Source of the DNA: Bacteroidaceae bacterium
GTDB lineage: Bacteria; Bacteroidota; Bacteroidia; Bacteroidales; Barnesiellaceae_A
Direction of reading: 5' to 3'
NCBI GenBank assembly: GCA_017481745.1
Contig: JAFUOV010000015.1
Location: 1-58,463 of the forward strand
DNA length: 58,463 nucleotides
Shown here in pieces: positions 16,519 through 24,988 of the stretch. Both the position numbers and the translations under genes were made by a program. The stretch's first letter is position 1; every line of letters starts with the position of its first letter. Under the pieces are notes generated by a model. It searched no databases and had not been told where the DNA came from. It saw nothing but the letters and a program-made list of their open reading frames with translations.

Positions 16519-18357
16519 ATGAATAAATCATGCATATTAGCTGTACTGATGTTGTCGGCAGTGGCTACGGTACAAGCGCAAAATATAGTTTTTTCTTGTG
16601 ATTTTGAGGAGGGTATGCCCAACGAGTTTGCATGCTACGACCTCGACGGGAACACCCCATCGCGCAGTATGAAAAGTTATGGGCTTACCGATGGTGTGGC
16701 ATGGGCTGCCTATACCGACACGTTGACCGACAATACTGCTGCGTATAGTGGTTCGTGGTACAAAACACCTGCGCAGTCGAACGACTGGTTGGTAACCTCT
16801 GCCATTGCTGTCGACGATGTGCGCAATATACTCTCTTGGAAAACATATGCTCTCGATGCCAATCACCCCGACGGCTATGCAGTGTATATAAGCGAGGTCG
16901 GCAATAAGCCCGAGAATTTTATCGACGAGCCTGTGTATGTTGTAGCTGCCGAGAAAAACGAGTGGCAACAGCACTACGTGTCATTAGCTCCTTGGGTGGG
17001 CAAGAGTGTTTATGTAGCTTTTGTCAACAATAGCACTAACTGTAATATCTTGGCGCTCGACGACATCAGTGTATATTCTTATGAGCATAGCTTTGTCTTT
17101 AACAACACAACTCCCGAGGCGATTACTGCCCCCGGTGTGGTACATGTTACCGGCGAAATCAAGTCGTCGGGCTTTATGCCGGTCGAGGGCTATAAGTTGG
17201 AACTTACCTACGACGGCAAGACAACCGTTATAGATCGTACCGCCGATGTGGTAGCTGCCGACAGTATGGCAGTTGTCGAGTTTGATGTCGATATAGATGT
17301 AGCGTTGGATGCTACAAGCGACTACTCGTTGACAATCAGCAGCCTTGGTGGAGCCGATGTGATGATTCTCGACGGCAGTATTACTTGTTTCCAACGCACA
17401 GTGTTGATAGAGGAGGGTACAGGTACATGGTGTATGTGGTGCCCTCGTGGTGCATACGGCTTGGAGTTGATGCACGAGAAGTATGGCGATGCCATTGTCG
17501 ATGTAGCGGTGCATGGTAGTGACGAGATGATGAATATGCCCTACTATGTGGGTGCTATGCCATACTTTACGATAGGTTTCCCGGGTTGTGTGTTAGATAG
17601 AAAAATGGAGTTGATAGGCGATCCCTATTATGATGTTGACTCGCTTTACAACATCGCCCGAGTGCAAGGTGCTATAGGTAAGGTTGCGACAACTGCCCGA
17701 TTGGTGAGCGCACAAGAACTGCTTGTCGATGCTACGGTCGAGTTTGGCAAGACCATTGCCGAGGGCGAGTATTCGCTATCATATATCATTGTAGAAGATA
17801 GTGTTACGGGCTATGAGCAGTCTAATGCCTTTGGTGGCGGAACACTCGAGATGGGTGGTTATGAAGACCTGCCCGATCCTATCCCTGCCGGCGAATATTT
17901 CTTTGCCAATGTAGGTCGCAAGGTCTATCCGTCGTTCAAGGGCGATGCTACGGTGTTGACAGGCGGAACACCTCGCCATACTCCCATCAGTGTTTCGTGG
18001 AGTATCGAGATGCCCGAGGTGCAACGCTTAGACCAAGTGAAAGTCATAGCCGTTATTACCGAAACTGCCACAGGCGAGGTTGTGAATGTGCACCAAGTGC
18101 GACCCAGTCTGCCCGAGGCTGTCGATAGTGTGAACAAAGATGACGTGATAACCATCGCCTCGTCAAATGGTCGTGTCAGTGTGCAAGCCAATGCTCCGCT
18201 TCAGAGTGTCGAGGTATGGAGCTTGAGTGGTCAGTTGCTATCTGTGGCGCAACCTCGCAGCAACAGCTATACAATACCTCTTGCCGACAACAATCGGGTG
18301 CTTATAGTCAAGGCACAAACAGCGCACGATGTAGTGGTGGTAAAGTGTGTAAGATAG
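16519..18357 (+). CDS. Secreted Omp28-like protein with choice-of-anchor J domain
   Basis: 612 residues from the ATG at 16519 (the frame stays open to 16468, inside the preceding gene). Signal peptide 1-20 (VQA-QN). Residues about 22-190 form a choice-of-anchor J domain (CDFEEGMP, SNDWLVTSAI, ILALDDISVY). From about 290 the protein resembles Omp28-type outer membrane proteins, with a thioredoxin-like GTWCMWCPRG in which Cys305 and Cys308 form a CxxC, and FPGCVLDR later. The last 70 residues have the sorting-domain pattern (VEVWSLSGQLL). A surface-exposed redox or binding protein is plausible; substrate unknown. Confidence 0.8.
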   Translation: MNKSCILAVLMLSAVATVQAQNIVFSCDFEEGMPNEFACYDLDGNTPSRSMKSYGLTDGVAWAAYTDTLTDNTAAYSGSWYKTPAQSNDWLVTSAIAVDDVRNILSWKTYALDANHPDGYAVYISEVGNKPENFIDEPVYVVAAEKNEWQQHYVSLAPWVGKSVYVAFVNNSTNCNILALDDISVYSYEHSFVFNNTTPEAITAPGVVHVTGEIKSSGFMPVEGYKLELTYDGKTTVIDRTADVVAADSMAVVEFDVDIDVALDATSDYSLTISSLGGADVMILDGSITCFQRTVLIEEGTGTWCMWCPRGAYGLELMHEKYGDAIVDVAVHGSDEMMNMPYYVGAMPYFTIGFPGCVLDRKMELIGDPYYDVDSLYNIARVQGAIGKVATTARLVSAQELLVDATVEFGKTIAEGEYSLSYIIVEDSVTGYEQSNAFGGGTLEMGGYEDLPDPIPAGEYFFANVGRKVYPSFKGDATVLTGGTPRHTPISVSWSIEMPEVQRLDQVKVIAVITETATGEVVNVHQVRPSLPEAVDSVNKDDVITIASSNGRVSVQANAPLQSVEVWSLSGQLLSVAQPRSNSYTIPLADNNRVLIVKAQTAHDVVVVKCVR

Positions 18358-18406
18358 AATTTTGCTAAATGAAAGGTTTATTGCAAAACTATTGAATAAA
18401 AGAGAG

Positions 18407-18437
18407 TTGCAAAATTCAAAATTATTTCGTAGATTTG
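18407..18437 (+). promoter_or_regulatory. Promoter of the MORN-repeat gene
   Basis: TTG at 18407-18409, 20-bp spacer, TAGATTTG at 18430-18437. It lies inside the upstream part of the open frame and so places the start at 18464. Confidence 0.75.
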
Positions 18438-18463
18438 TAAAAATAATTCTAAAACGCAATACG

Positions 18464-19765
18464 ATGAAAGATGCAGTGAAGTACATTGGCGAGTGGCAAC
18501 AAAAGAGTGTTATTCTCGAAAAGCTTGAAGGTCCCATAGGAGAGGGTAGTGTAGAGTTTCCTTGTGGCGACAAGTTTGAGGGATATTTCCATTTAAGTTT
18601 TGCAAATATACAAGGTCCTTGTTATGTAGCAGACGGAAAATATACATTTGCCGATGGTAAGTATATAGAAAATGCGTGGATTAATACCTCTGAAAACCTG
18701 ACAATGTTTGGTCTGGAAGGTGTGTATGAGGTGCGCAACGCCGATGGCTCCTTGGTATCTATCACTTCATTCTGGCTGAATAAGCGCCACGGAATAGAGA
18801 TACTTGTAGGCTCTACGGTAGAGGCAGTCGAATGGTACTTGGGTGAGGAGCAGAAGCATTATGAAGTGAAAAACTATACGCTCAACGCCATTGATGAATG
18901 CCGCCGCGAACTCGTAGTAGAGCTTGCCAATGGTATCTCGGTAACGATGGTGGGTGGTCGTCTCGTGCCCAACAAATATGAAAACTATGTCTACGATAAC
19001 TACTTGATGGCTAAAGTAGTCTATGACAATGGCGATGTATATGAGAGCATCAACTACGGTATACGCAACTTGCAACCCTATGGTAGATGTGGCACAAGAC
19101 GTTGTGCCGATGGCATGATGCGTGTCGAGTATTATAAAGGTTATGAGTTGGAGCGTATCGAGCGCGAAGCTTGGGATAGAAGTAGAGTTGAAGAGAAGCA
19201 AATCCCCAATCCTATCAATCCCGAGGAACTTATAACAGCCTATGTGTGGAGCAACCACATCGAGTATATCGACGACTTAAATATGAAGTATGACGGCGAT
19301 GTGGTAGATGGTATGCCTCACGGACAAGGTGTGCTGTCGGACATGAGATCGCAAGCATATATAGATGGCAAGTTGGGCTATTCTTGGCGCTTTACCTACG
19401 AGGGTACATTTGAACATGGTCGCTGTCATGGTCGTATCGTCTTTACCGACCATGAAAAGAATACTACACAAGAGTGTGAGTGGAATAATGGTCTGTCGGT
19501 AAGTGCTATTCCTGTAACTTTGCGCTACGAGTGGGAGCGTATCTTAGAAGGAGAATTCGATATAAGAACCGGAACAGTGGAAATGGGTGTAGGTATGAGA
19601 TGCCCCTTCGATGGTTTTAATTATGTGCGATTGCTCAAAGTATCGGCATCACAAATCGTATTCAATGTATGCGAACCGCTATGCCCCGGTGGATCAATTA
19701 GTCTTGAGAACGAATTGACATACGATTTGGCATATAATCTGAAACTCACTTGGGATAAAGAATAA
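18464..19765 (+). CDS. MORN-repeat protein
   Basis: 433 residues from the ATG at 18464; the frame is open to 18362, but the promoter at 18407-18437 lies within that extension. MORN-type units are visible at the N-terminus (GEGSVEFPCGDKFEGYF) and near residues 270-330 (YDGDVVDGMPHGQGVL, YEGTFEHGRCHGRIVF), with weaker ones between. There is no signal peptide or membrane span, so it should be cytoplasmic, unlike its upstream neighbours. MORN repeats mediate membrane or protein contacts; no enzymatic domain is visible. Single-gene unit with promoter and terminator. Confidence 0.75.
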   Translation: MKDAVKYIGEWQQKSVILEKLEGPIGEGSVEFPCGDKFEGYFHLSFANIQGPCYVADGKYTFADGKYIENAWINTSENLTMFGLEGVYEVRNADGSLVSITSFWLNKRHGIEILVGSTVEAVEWYLGEEQKHYEVKNYTLNAIDECRRELVVELANGISVTMVGGRLVPNKYENYVYDNYLMAKVVYDNGDVYESINYGIRNLQPYGRCGTRRCADGMMRVEYYKGYELERIEREAWDRSRVEEKQIPNPINPEELITAYVWSNHIEYIDDLNMKYDGDVVDGMPHGQGVLSDMRSQAYIDGKLGYSWRFTYEGTFEHGRCHGRIVFTDHEKNTTQECEWNNGLSVSAIPVTLRYEWERILEGEFDIRTGTVEMGVGMRCPFDGFNYVRLLKVSASQIVFNVCEPLCPGGSISLENELTYDLAYNLKLTWDKE

Positions 19766-19799
19766 ACTATAATAGCAAGTCCGTTTCAAAAGAGTAATG

Positions 19800-19834
19800 G
19801 GAAGTGATGTTTTTTCACGACATCACTTCCTTTG
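19800..19834 (+). terminator. Intrinsic terminator after the MORN gene
   Basis: GGAAGTGATG (19800-19809) pairs with CATCACTTCC (19821-19830) around a T-rich loop; followed by a short TTT. Confidence 0.75.
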
Positions 19835-19849
19835 TTCATATAAAAGTAT

Positions 19850-19857
19850 TACCTTTG
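19850..19857 (+). promoter_or_regulatory. -7 element of the proS promoter
   Basis: TACCTTTG, 49 bp before the proS ATG. The nearest upstream TTG (19832-19834) gives a 15-bp spacer, so the -33 part is poor. Confidence 0.6.
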
Positions 19858-19906
19858 TGGGTCTAAAAAAACAAGGATATTAACACACTAAAAATATACA
19901 ATAGCA

Positions 19907-21388
19907 ATGGCTAAAGAATTGAAAGAGATGACCAAGCGTGCCGACAACTATTCGCAATGGTACAACGACTTGGTTATGAAAGCCGACTTGGCAGAACAAT
20001 CGGCTGTGCGTGGCTGTATGGTAATCAAGCCCTACGGTTATGCCATTTGGGAGAAGATGCAACGTACACTTGACGATATGTTCAAGGAAACAGGACACGT
20101 CAATGCCTACTTCCCGTTGCTCATTCCCAAGTCTTTCCTTTCGCGCGAGGCAGAGCACGTTGAGGGTTTTGCCAAAGAGTGTGCAGTGGTGACACACCAC
20201 CGTCTTAAGAACGACCCCAATGGCTCGGGTGTTATTGTCGACCCTGCTGCCAAGTTGGAGGAAGAGTTGATTATCCGTCCTACATCAGAGACTATCATCT
20301 GGAACACTTATAAAAACTGGATTCAATCATACCGCGACCTGCCCTTGTTGGTGAACCAATGGGCTAACGTAATGCGTTGGGAGATGCGTACACGCTTGTT
20401 CCTTCGTACTGCCGAGTTCTTGTGGCAAGAGGGACACACTGCCCACGCTACTCGCGAGGAGGCAGAAGAGGAGACACGCCGCATGCTCGACGTATATGGT
20501 ACATTTGCCGAGCAATATATGGCAATGCCCGTTGTCAAGGGTGTGAAGAGTGCCAGTGAGCGTTTTGCCGGTGCACTCGATACCTACACTATCGAGGCAA
20601 TGATGCAAGACGGCAAGGCACTTCAAGCCGGTACATCACACTTCTTGGGACAAAACTTCGCCAAGGCTTTCGATGTTCAATTTGTAAACAAAAACAACGA
20701 GCTCGAGTACGTTTGGGCTACCTCTTGGGGCGTGTCTACACGTCTTATGGGTGCGCTCATTATGACCCACAGCGACGATAACGGTCTTGTATTGCCACCC
20801 CGTTTGGCTCCCATACAAGTTGTTATTGTTCCCATTTACAAGGGCGAGGAGCAACTCGCTGCCATCGATGCACGTGTCGAAAGCATCGTAGCCAACCTCA
20901 AGGCAATGGGCATATCGGTTAAATATGACAACGATGACAAACGTCGTCCCGGCTTCAAGTTTGCCGAATATGAGTTGAAGGGTGTACCTGTACGCCTTGT
21001 ACTCGGTGGTCGCGACTTGGAGAACGGCACTATCGAGGTGATGCGTCGTGATACACTTGAGAAAGAGACTATGCCTCTCGATGGTATAGAAAATGTAGTG
21101 CGCAACCTGCTCGACGATATCCAAAGCAATATGCTCAAGAAAGCTCTCGACTATCGTCAAAGTCGCACTATCGAGGTCGATACCTACGAAGAGTTCAAAG
21201 AGCGCATCGAAGAGGGTGGTTTCATCCTTGCACACTGGGACGGAACACCCGAAACAGAGGCTCGCATCAAAGAGGAAACCAAAGCAACCATCCGTTGTCT
21301 GCCCCTTGATGGCGACCTCACCCCCGGCGTATGTATGGTAACCGGCAAGCCTTCAGCCCGCCGCGTGCTATTTGCCCGTTCATATTAA
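19907..21388 (+). CDS. proS: Prolyl-tRNA synthetase (archaeal/eukaryotic-type ProRS)
   Basis: 493 residues; charges tRNA-Pro with proline in the cytoplasm. Class II motifs are visible: LIPKSFL near residue 65, RPTSET near 125, and the following [22 protein letters not shown] region. The anticodon-binding domain starts near 285 ([10 protein letters not shown]), and a C-terminal zinc-domain-like extension ends in ARSY, the usual end of the short eukaryote-like ProRS that lacks the editing insertion found in E. coli ProRS. Length fits that class. Monocistronic between two strong terminators. Confidence 0.96.
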   Translation: MAKELKEMTKRADNYSQWYNDLVMKADLAEQSAVRGCMVIKPYGYAIWEKMQRTLDDMFKETGHVNAYFPLLIPKSFLSREAEHVEGFAKECAVVTHHRLKNDPNGSGVIVDPAAKLEEELIIRPTSETIIWNTYKNWIQSYRDLPLLVNQWANVMRWEMRTRLFLRTAEFLWQEGHTAHATREEAEEETRRMLDVYGTFAEQYMAMPVVKGVKSASERFAGALDTYTIEAMMQDGKALQAGTSHFLGQNFAKAFDVQFVNKNNELEYVWATSWGVSTRLMGALIMTHSDDNGLVLPPRLAPIQVVIVPIYKGEEQLAAIDARVESIVANLKAMGISVKYDNDDKRRPGFKFAEYELKGVPVRLVLGGRDLENGTIEVMRRDTLEKETMPLDGIENVVRNLLDDIQSNMLKKALDYRQSRTIEVDTYEEFKERIEEGGFILAHWDGTPETEARIKEETKATIRCLPLDGDLTPGVCMVTGKPSARRVLFARSY

Positions 21389-21400
21389 GAGATATCTAAT

Positions 21401-21447
21401 ATAATAAATGAGGGTGCATCACATTGTGATGCACCCTCATTTATTAT
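21401..21447. terminator. Bidirectional terminator between proS and ettA
   Basis: An almost perfect palindrome: AATAAATGAGGGTGCATCAC mirrors GTGATGCACCCTCATTTATT around a very short loop at 21424. A- and T-rich flanks allow it to serve both convergent genes. Confidence 0.92.
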
Positions 21448-21460
21448 AGTACTATTTTTA

Positions 21461-23146
21461 TTACTCTCCAAACTTGCGATAGCGCACACGTTGAGGCTCT
21501 ACGTCGCCCATGCGGCGGCGTTTGTTCTCTTCGTATTCGCTGTATGAGCCTTCAAAGAAGAATACCTCCGAGTTGCCCTCAAAGGCAAGGATGTGGGTAC
21601 ATATACGGTCGAGGAACCAACGGTCGTGCGATACAACTACTGCACAGCCGGCAAAGTTCTCAAGACCCTCTTCCAATGCGCGCAGGGTGTTTACGTCGAT
21701 GTCGTTGGTAGGTTCGTCAAGCAGCAACACGTTGCCCTCTTCTTTAAGAGCCATAGCCAAGTGCAGGCGATTACGCTCACCGCCCGACAGCACACCGATG
21801 AGTTTCTCTTGGTCGGCACCTGTAAAGTTGAAGCGCGAGAGATATGCGCGAGCATTCATCTCACGACCACCCATGCGGAAGGTCTCTTGTCCGCCCGAGA
21901 TGACTTGGTATACACTCTTTTCGGGGTCAATATCTTTGTGCGTCTGGTCTACATAGGCTATCTTTACTGTTTCGCCCACGTCGAAGCTGCCTTTATCTAC
22001 CTTCTCTTGCTCCATGATAAGGCGGAAGAGGGTGGTCTTACCTGCACCGTTAGGACCTATAACACCCACGATGCCGTTGGGTGGCAACATGAAGTTGAGG
22101 TTGTCGAAGAGGAGTTTCTCGCCATAAGCCTTGGCAACGCCTTGAGCCTCGATAACCTTGTTGCCCAAACGAGGTCCGTTGGGTATGAAGATTTCGAGTT
22201 TCTCCTCGCGCTCCTTCTGGTCTTCGTTGAGCAGTCGGTCGTATGAGTTAAGACGGGCTTTACCCTTGGCTTGACGGGCTTTGGGTGCCATGCGTACCCA
22301 TTCCAGCTCGCGCTCAAGTGTTTTGCGACGTTTGCTGGCTTGTTTCTCTTCCATAGCGAGGCGTTTGGTCTTTTGGTCGAGCCACGAAGTATAGTTGCCT
22401 TGCCAAGGAATACCCTCACCACGGTCGAGCTCGAGAATCCAACCTGCCACATGGTCGAGGAAGTAGCGGTCGTGGGTAATGGCAATAACCGTACCCTTGT
22501 ATTGTTGTAGGTGTTGCTCGAGCCAGTCGATACTCTCGGCATCGAGGTGGTTGGTAGGCTCGTCGAGCAAAAGGATGTCGGGTTGTTGTAACAACAGGCG
22601 GCACAATGCTACGCGACGGCGTTCGCCTCCCGAGAGGAATTTGATTTGTTGGTCTTCGGGCGGACAGCGCAATGCATCCATAGCACGTTCCAAGCGGTTG
22701 TCGAGGTTCCACGCATCAGTGGCATCAATCTGGTCTTGCAATTCGGCTTGGCGGTTGATGAGCGCCTCCATCTTGTCGGGGTCTTCCAATACCTCGGGGT
22801 CGCAGAATGCCTCATTTACACGCTCATACTCGGCAAGAATGTCGAGGATGGGTTGCACGCCTTCGCGCACTACTTCTATAACGGTCTTTTCGTTGTCGAG
22901 TTTGGGCTCTTGCTCGAGATAACCTACCGAGTAGCCCGGTGAGAACACAACCTCGCCTTGATAAGATTTCTCTACACCGGCAATAATCTTCAAGAGGGTC
23001 GATTTACCCGAGCCGTTGAGACCTATAATACCGATTTTTGCACCGTAGAAAAATGAAAGGTAGATGTCTTTAAGCACTTGTTTGTGAGGTGGGAAAATCT
23101 TGCTTACACCCACCATCGAAAAAATTACTTTTTTGTCGTCTGCCAT
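21461..23146 (-). CDS. ettA: ABC-F translation factor EttA
   Basis: 561 residues with two ABC ATPase domains and no membrane spans. Domain 1: GLNGSGKSTLLK (Walker A), LSGGERRRVALC (signature), LLLDEPTNHLD (Walker B). Domain 2: GPNGAGKTTLFR, LSGGERNRLHLA, LLLDEPTNDID. The linker between them carries the charged arm (EKQASKRRKTLERELEW), and the toe-like insertions fit EttA. EttA binds the ribosomal E site and gates the first elongation step according to ATP/ADP ratio. Length is right for EttA (about 555). The leader has a small TGTCGC/GCGACA hairpin at 23168-23180. Confidence 0.93.
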   Translation of the reverse strand: MADDKKVIFSMVGVSKIFPPHKQVLKDIYLSFFYGAKIGIIGLNGSGKSTLLKIIAGVEKSYQGEVVFSPGYSVGYLEQEPKLDNEKTVIEVVREGVQPILDILAEYERVNEAFCDPEVLEDPDKMEALINRQAELQDQIDATDAWNLDNRLERAMDALRCPPEDQQIKFLSGGERRRVALCRLLLQQPDILLLDEPTNHLDAESIDWLEQHLQQYKGTVIAITHDRYFLDHVAGWILELDRGEGIPWQGNYTSWLDQKTKRLAMEEKQASKRRKTLERELEWVRMAPKARQAKGKARLNSYDRLLNEDQKEREEKLEIFIPNGPRLGNKVIEAQGVAKAYGEKLLFDNLNFMLPPNGIVGVIGPNGAGKTTLFRLIMEQEKVDKGSFDVGETVKIAYVDQTHKDIDPEKSVYQVISGGQETFRMGGREMNARAYLSRFNFTGADQEKLIGVLSGGERNRLHLAMALKEEGNVLLLDEPTNDIDVNTLRALEEGLENFAGCAVVVSHDRWFLDRICTHILAFEGNSEVFFFEGSYSEYEENKRRRMGDVEPQRVRYRKFGE

Positions 23147-23214
23147 GTTTCTTTGCTTTGTGCCGATTGTCGCTGCGACATCGACTTATATGTACTTGAT
23201 TTTATATCGTGATG

Positions 23215-23778
23215 TTATTTTGTTCCGGCTGCTTTCACACGATAGCCGCAGTTGATTTTGCCCTTGATGATGTTGGTTACCTTGGCTTTGATGAGCTGCT
23301 TGCGTATGGGCGAGAGGTGGTCGATAAATACCTTGCCCTCGAGGTGGTCGCACTCGTGTTGTACGACACGAGCCAAGTAGCCCTCTATTATCTCGTCGTG
23401 CTCTACAAAGTTCTCGTCGTACCAGTGTAGATGTATCTTCTCGATGCGTGTTACCGACTCGTGTATGCCGGGAACGCTGAGGCAACCCTCTTCCGACGAG
23501 CATTTCTTACCATCTTCTACAACCTCGAGGGTGGGGTTGATGAGTGTCATTTTTACACCCGCCAGCTCAGGGTGCATCTCGCTGCAAGGGTCTACATCAA
23601 TAACCACTACGCGTATAGAGCGACCTATCTGTGGCGCTGCAAGTCCTATGCCGTCGGTTGCATACATGGTGTCGTACATATCGGCAATGAGTTTTGCCAA
23701 GTCGGGGTAGTTGGCATCAATAGGTTCTGCCACTTTGCGAATGACGGGGTGTCCGTACAGATAAACAGGTAATATCAT
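23215..23778 (-). CDS. def: Peptide deformylase
   Basis: 187 residues. All three family motifs are intact: GIGLAAPQIG at 43-52, EGCLSVPG at 97-104 and QHECDHLEG at 140-148, giving metal ligands Cys99, His141 and His145 and catalytic Glu142. It removes the formyl group from the N-terminal Met of new proteins. Its start overlaps the end of ruvX by 4 bp, so the two are translationally coupled from the ruvX promoter. Confidence 0.96.
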   Translation of the reverse strand: MILPVYLYGHPVIRKVAEPIDANYPDLAKLIADMYDTMYATDGIGLAAPQIGRSIRVVVIDVDPCSEMHPELAGVKMTLINPTLEVVEDGKKCSSEEGCLSVPGIHESVTRIEKIHLHWYDENFVEHDEIIEGYLARVVQHECDHLEGKVFIDHLSPIRKQLIKAKVTNIIKGKINCGYRVKAAGTK

Positions 23779-24200
23779 AGTCTATTATATTTTTTGCTTT
23801 CCAAATAGTCTTGTAGTATAATGGTGGCACTTATCTCGTCTACCAACTCTTTGTTGCGGCGCGCCATGCGACCCAATCCGGCATCCAACATAGTGCGATG
23901 TGCTATGACCGACGTAAAGCGCTCGTCGTAGAGCTCGACCTTCATCTCGGGCAGCTGCTTGTGCAACGAGTTGAGAAACATCGTTACGTAGCGCATATTC
24001 TCCGACGGCTTGTTGTTGGTCTGTTTGGGCTTGCCCACAACGATAAGTTCTACCGGTTCTTTGGCAATATAGTTGCGTATGAAGTCTATCAACTCGCCCG
24101 AGCCTACTGTGGTAAGCCCGTTTGCAATAATCTGCAAAGTGTCGGTTACGGCAATGCCGCAACGCTTGCGCCCGTAGTCTATCGCCATAATTCGTGCCAT
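23775..24200 (-). CDS. ruvX: Putative Holliday junction resolvase / pre-16S rRNA nuclease YqgF (RuvX)
   Basis: 141 residues with the RNase H-like YqgF fold: MAIDYGRKRCGIAVTD at the N-terminus with the first catalytic Asp, LIVVGKPKQ in the middle, ELYDERFTS with the Glu, and KELVDEISATIILQDYL with the last Asp. The family is linked to 16S rRNA 5' maturation and to Holliday junction processing. The promoter at 24205-24234 leaves only 4 nt between the -7 element and the ATG, so the mRNA should be leaderless or nearly so. Forms an operon with def. Confidence 0.92.
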   Translation of the reverse strand: MARIMAIDYGRKRCGIAVTDTLQIIANGLTTVGSGELIDFIRNYIAKEPVELIVVGKPKQTNNKPSENMRYVTMFLNSLHKQLPEMKVELYDERFTSVIAHRTMLDAGLGRMARRNKELVDEISATIILQDYLESKKYNRL

Positions 24201-24204
24201 TCTG

Positions 24205-24234
24205 CAAAGATACGATTTTTGTTGCGATAATCAA
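24205..24234 (-). promoter_or_regulatory. Promoter of ruvX-def
   Basis: Minus strand: TTG (24232-24234), 19-bp spacer, TATCTTTG (24205-24212). The ruvX ATG begins 5 nt further on. Confidence 0.82.
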
Positions 24235-24304
24235 GCAAAAAATAAACTTACGCTTCTATATTGCATTTTCTGTGTCGTCAATGGTAGAAAAATAGCGATA
24301 GGGC

Positions 24305-24336
24305 TTGGTGCTTACAGATATTTTTGGTTATCTTTA
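24305..24336 (+). promoter_or_regulatory. Probable promoter of the pRiA4b-like gene
   Basis: TTG at 24305-24307, 21-bp spacer, TATCTTTA at 24329-24336 (last base off consensus). ATG at 24409. Confidence 0.55.
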
Positions 24337-24408
24337 CGCTCGAATAGGGCGTTCTATATATTGTTTTATAGTAACACTCGTTAGTAATGAACATCAAATT
24401 ATGTAGAT

Positions 24409-24957
24409 ATGATATACAAATTTTTAATCGTTTCGGACGAAGTCGATGACTTCAAGCGTGTGATAAAAATAGACTCTGATGCAACCTTCAAAGAGTTGAA
24501 CGATGCCATACTCGACTCGGTAGGTTACACCCACGACCAGATGACCTCATTCTTTATTTGTGAGGACGATTGGGAAAAACACACCGAAGTAACTCTTGTA
24601 GATATGGGTCGCGACAGTGACGAAGATATATGGTTGATGGAGAAAACTCGCCTGAGCGACCTCGTGGAGGATGAAGGTCAACGACTTATGTATGTCTTTG
24701 ATTACCTTACCGAACGTGCCTTCTTTATGGAGTTGCGCGAAACAATCTTTGGCGAGGACTTGGATGCCCCCGTTTGCACCAAGGCTGTGGGCGATGCTCC
24801 GGCTCAAATGGTAGACTTTGAGGAGGTTGAGAAGAAAATCGCTCAACAAGCTGCTGTCGACGATCTCGATGCCGACTTCTATGGCGCCGACGATTATGAC
24901 ATCTCGGAGCTCGACGAAGATAGCTTTGGCAGCTATGACCCCTCGATGGATTATTAA
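24409..24957 (+). CDS. Plasmid pRiA4b ORF-3-like family protein
   Basis: 182 residues. The N-terminal 130 residues match the pRiA4b ORF-3-like (IS1096 TnpR-like) family: YKFLIVSDEVDDFKRVIKID, then ATFKELNDAILDSVGY, FFICEDDW, and a YVFDYLTERAFFMEL segment. The last 45 residues are strongly acidic (DDLDADFYGADDYDISELDED) and look unstructured. Despite its name the family is not confined to plasmids; its role is unknown. No mobile element is around it. The S9 peptidase gene follows 31 bp later. Confidence 0.78.
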   Translation: MIYKFLIVSDEVDDFKRVIKIDSDATFKELNDAILDSVGYTHDQMTSFFICEDDWEKHTEVTLVDMGRDSDEDIWLMEKTRLSDLVEDEGQRLMYVFDYLTERAFFMELRETIFGEDLDAPVCTKAVGDAPAQMVDFEEVEKKIAQQAAVDDLDADFYGADDYDISELDEDSFGSYDPSMDY

Positions 24958-24988
24958 TCTTAGCGTGAAAACACACATAAACACTACT

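Noticed and set aside
24409..24957. Mobile element suggested by the pRiA4b ORF-3-like (IS1096 TnpR-like) gene
   Set aside because: No transposase, inverted repeats or target duplication nearby; the family is widespread on chromosomes.
24818..24988. N-terminal extension of the S9 peptidase
   Set aside because: It lies inside the preceding gene and would hide the lipoprotein signal that starts at 24989.
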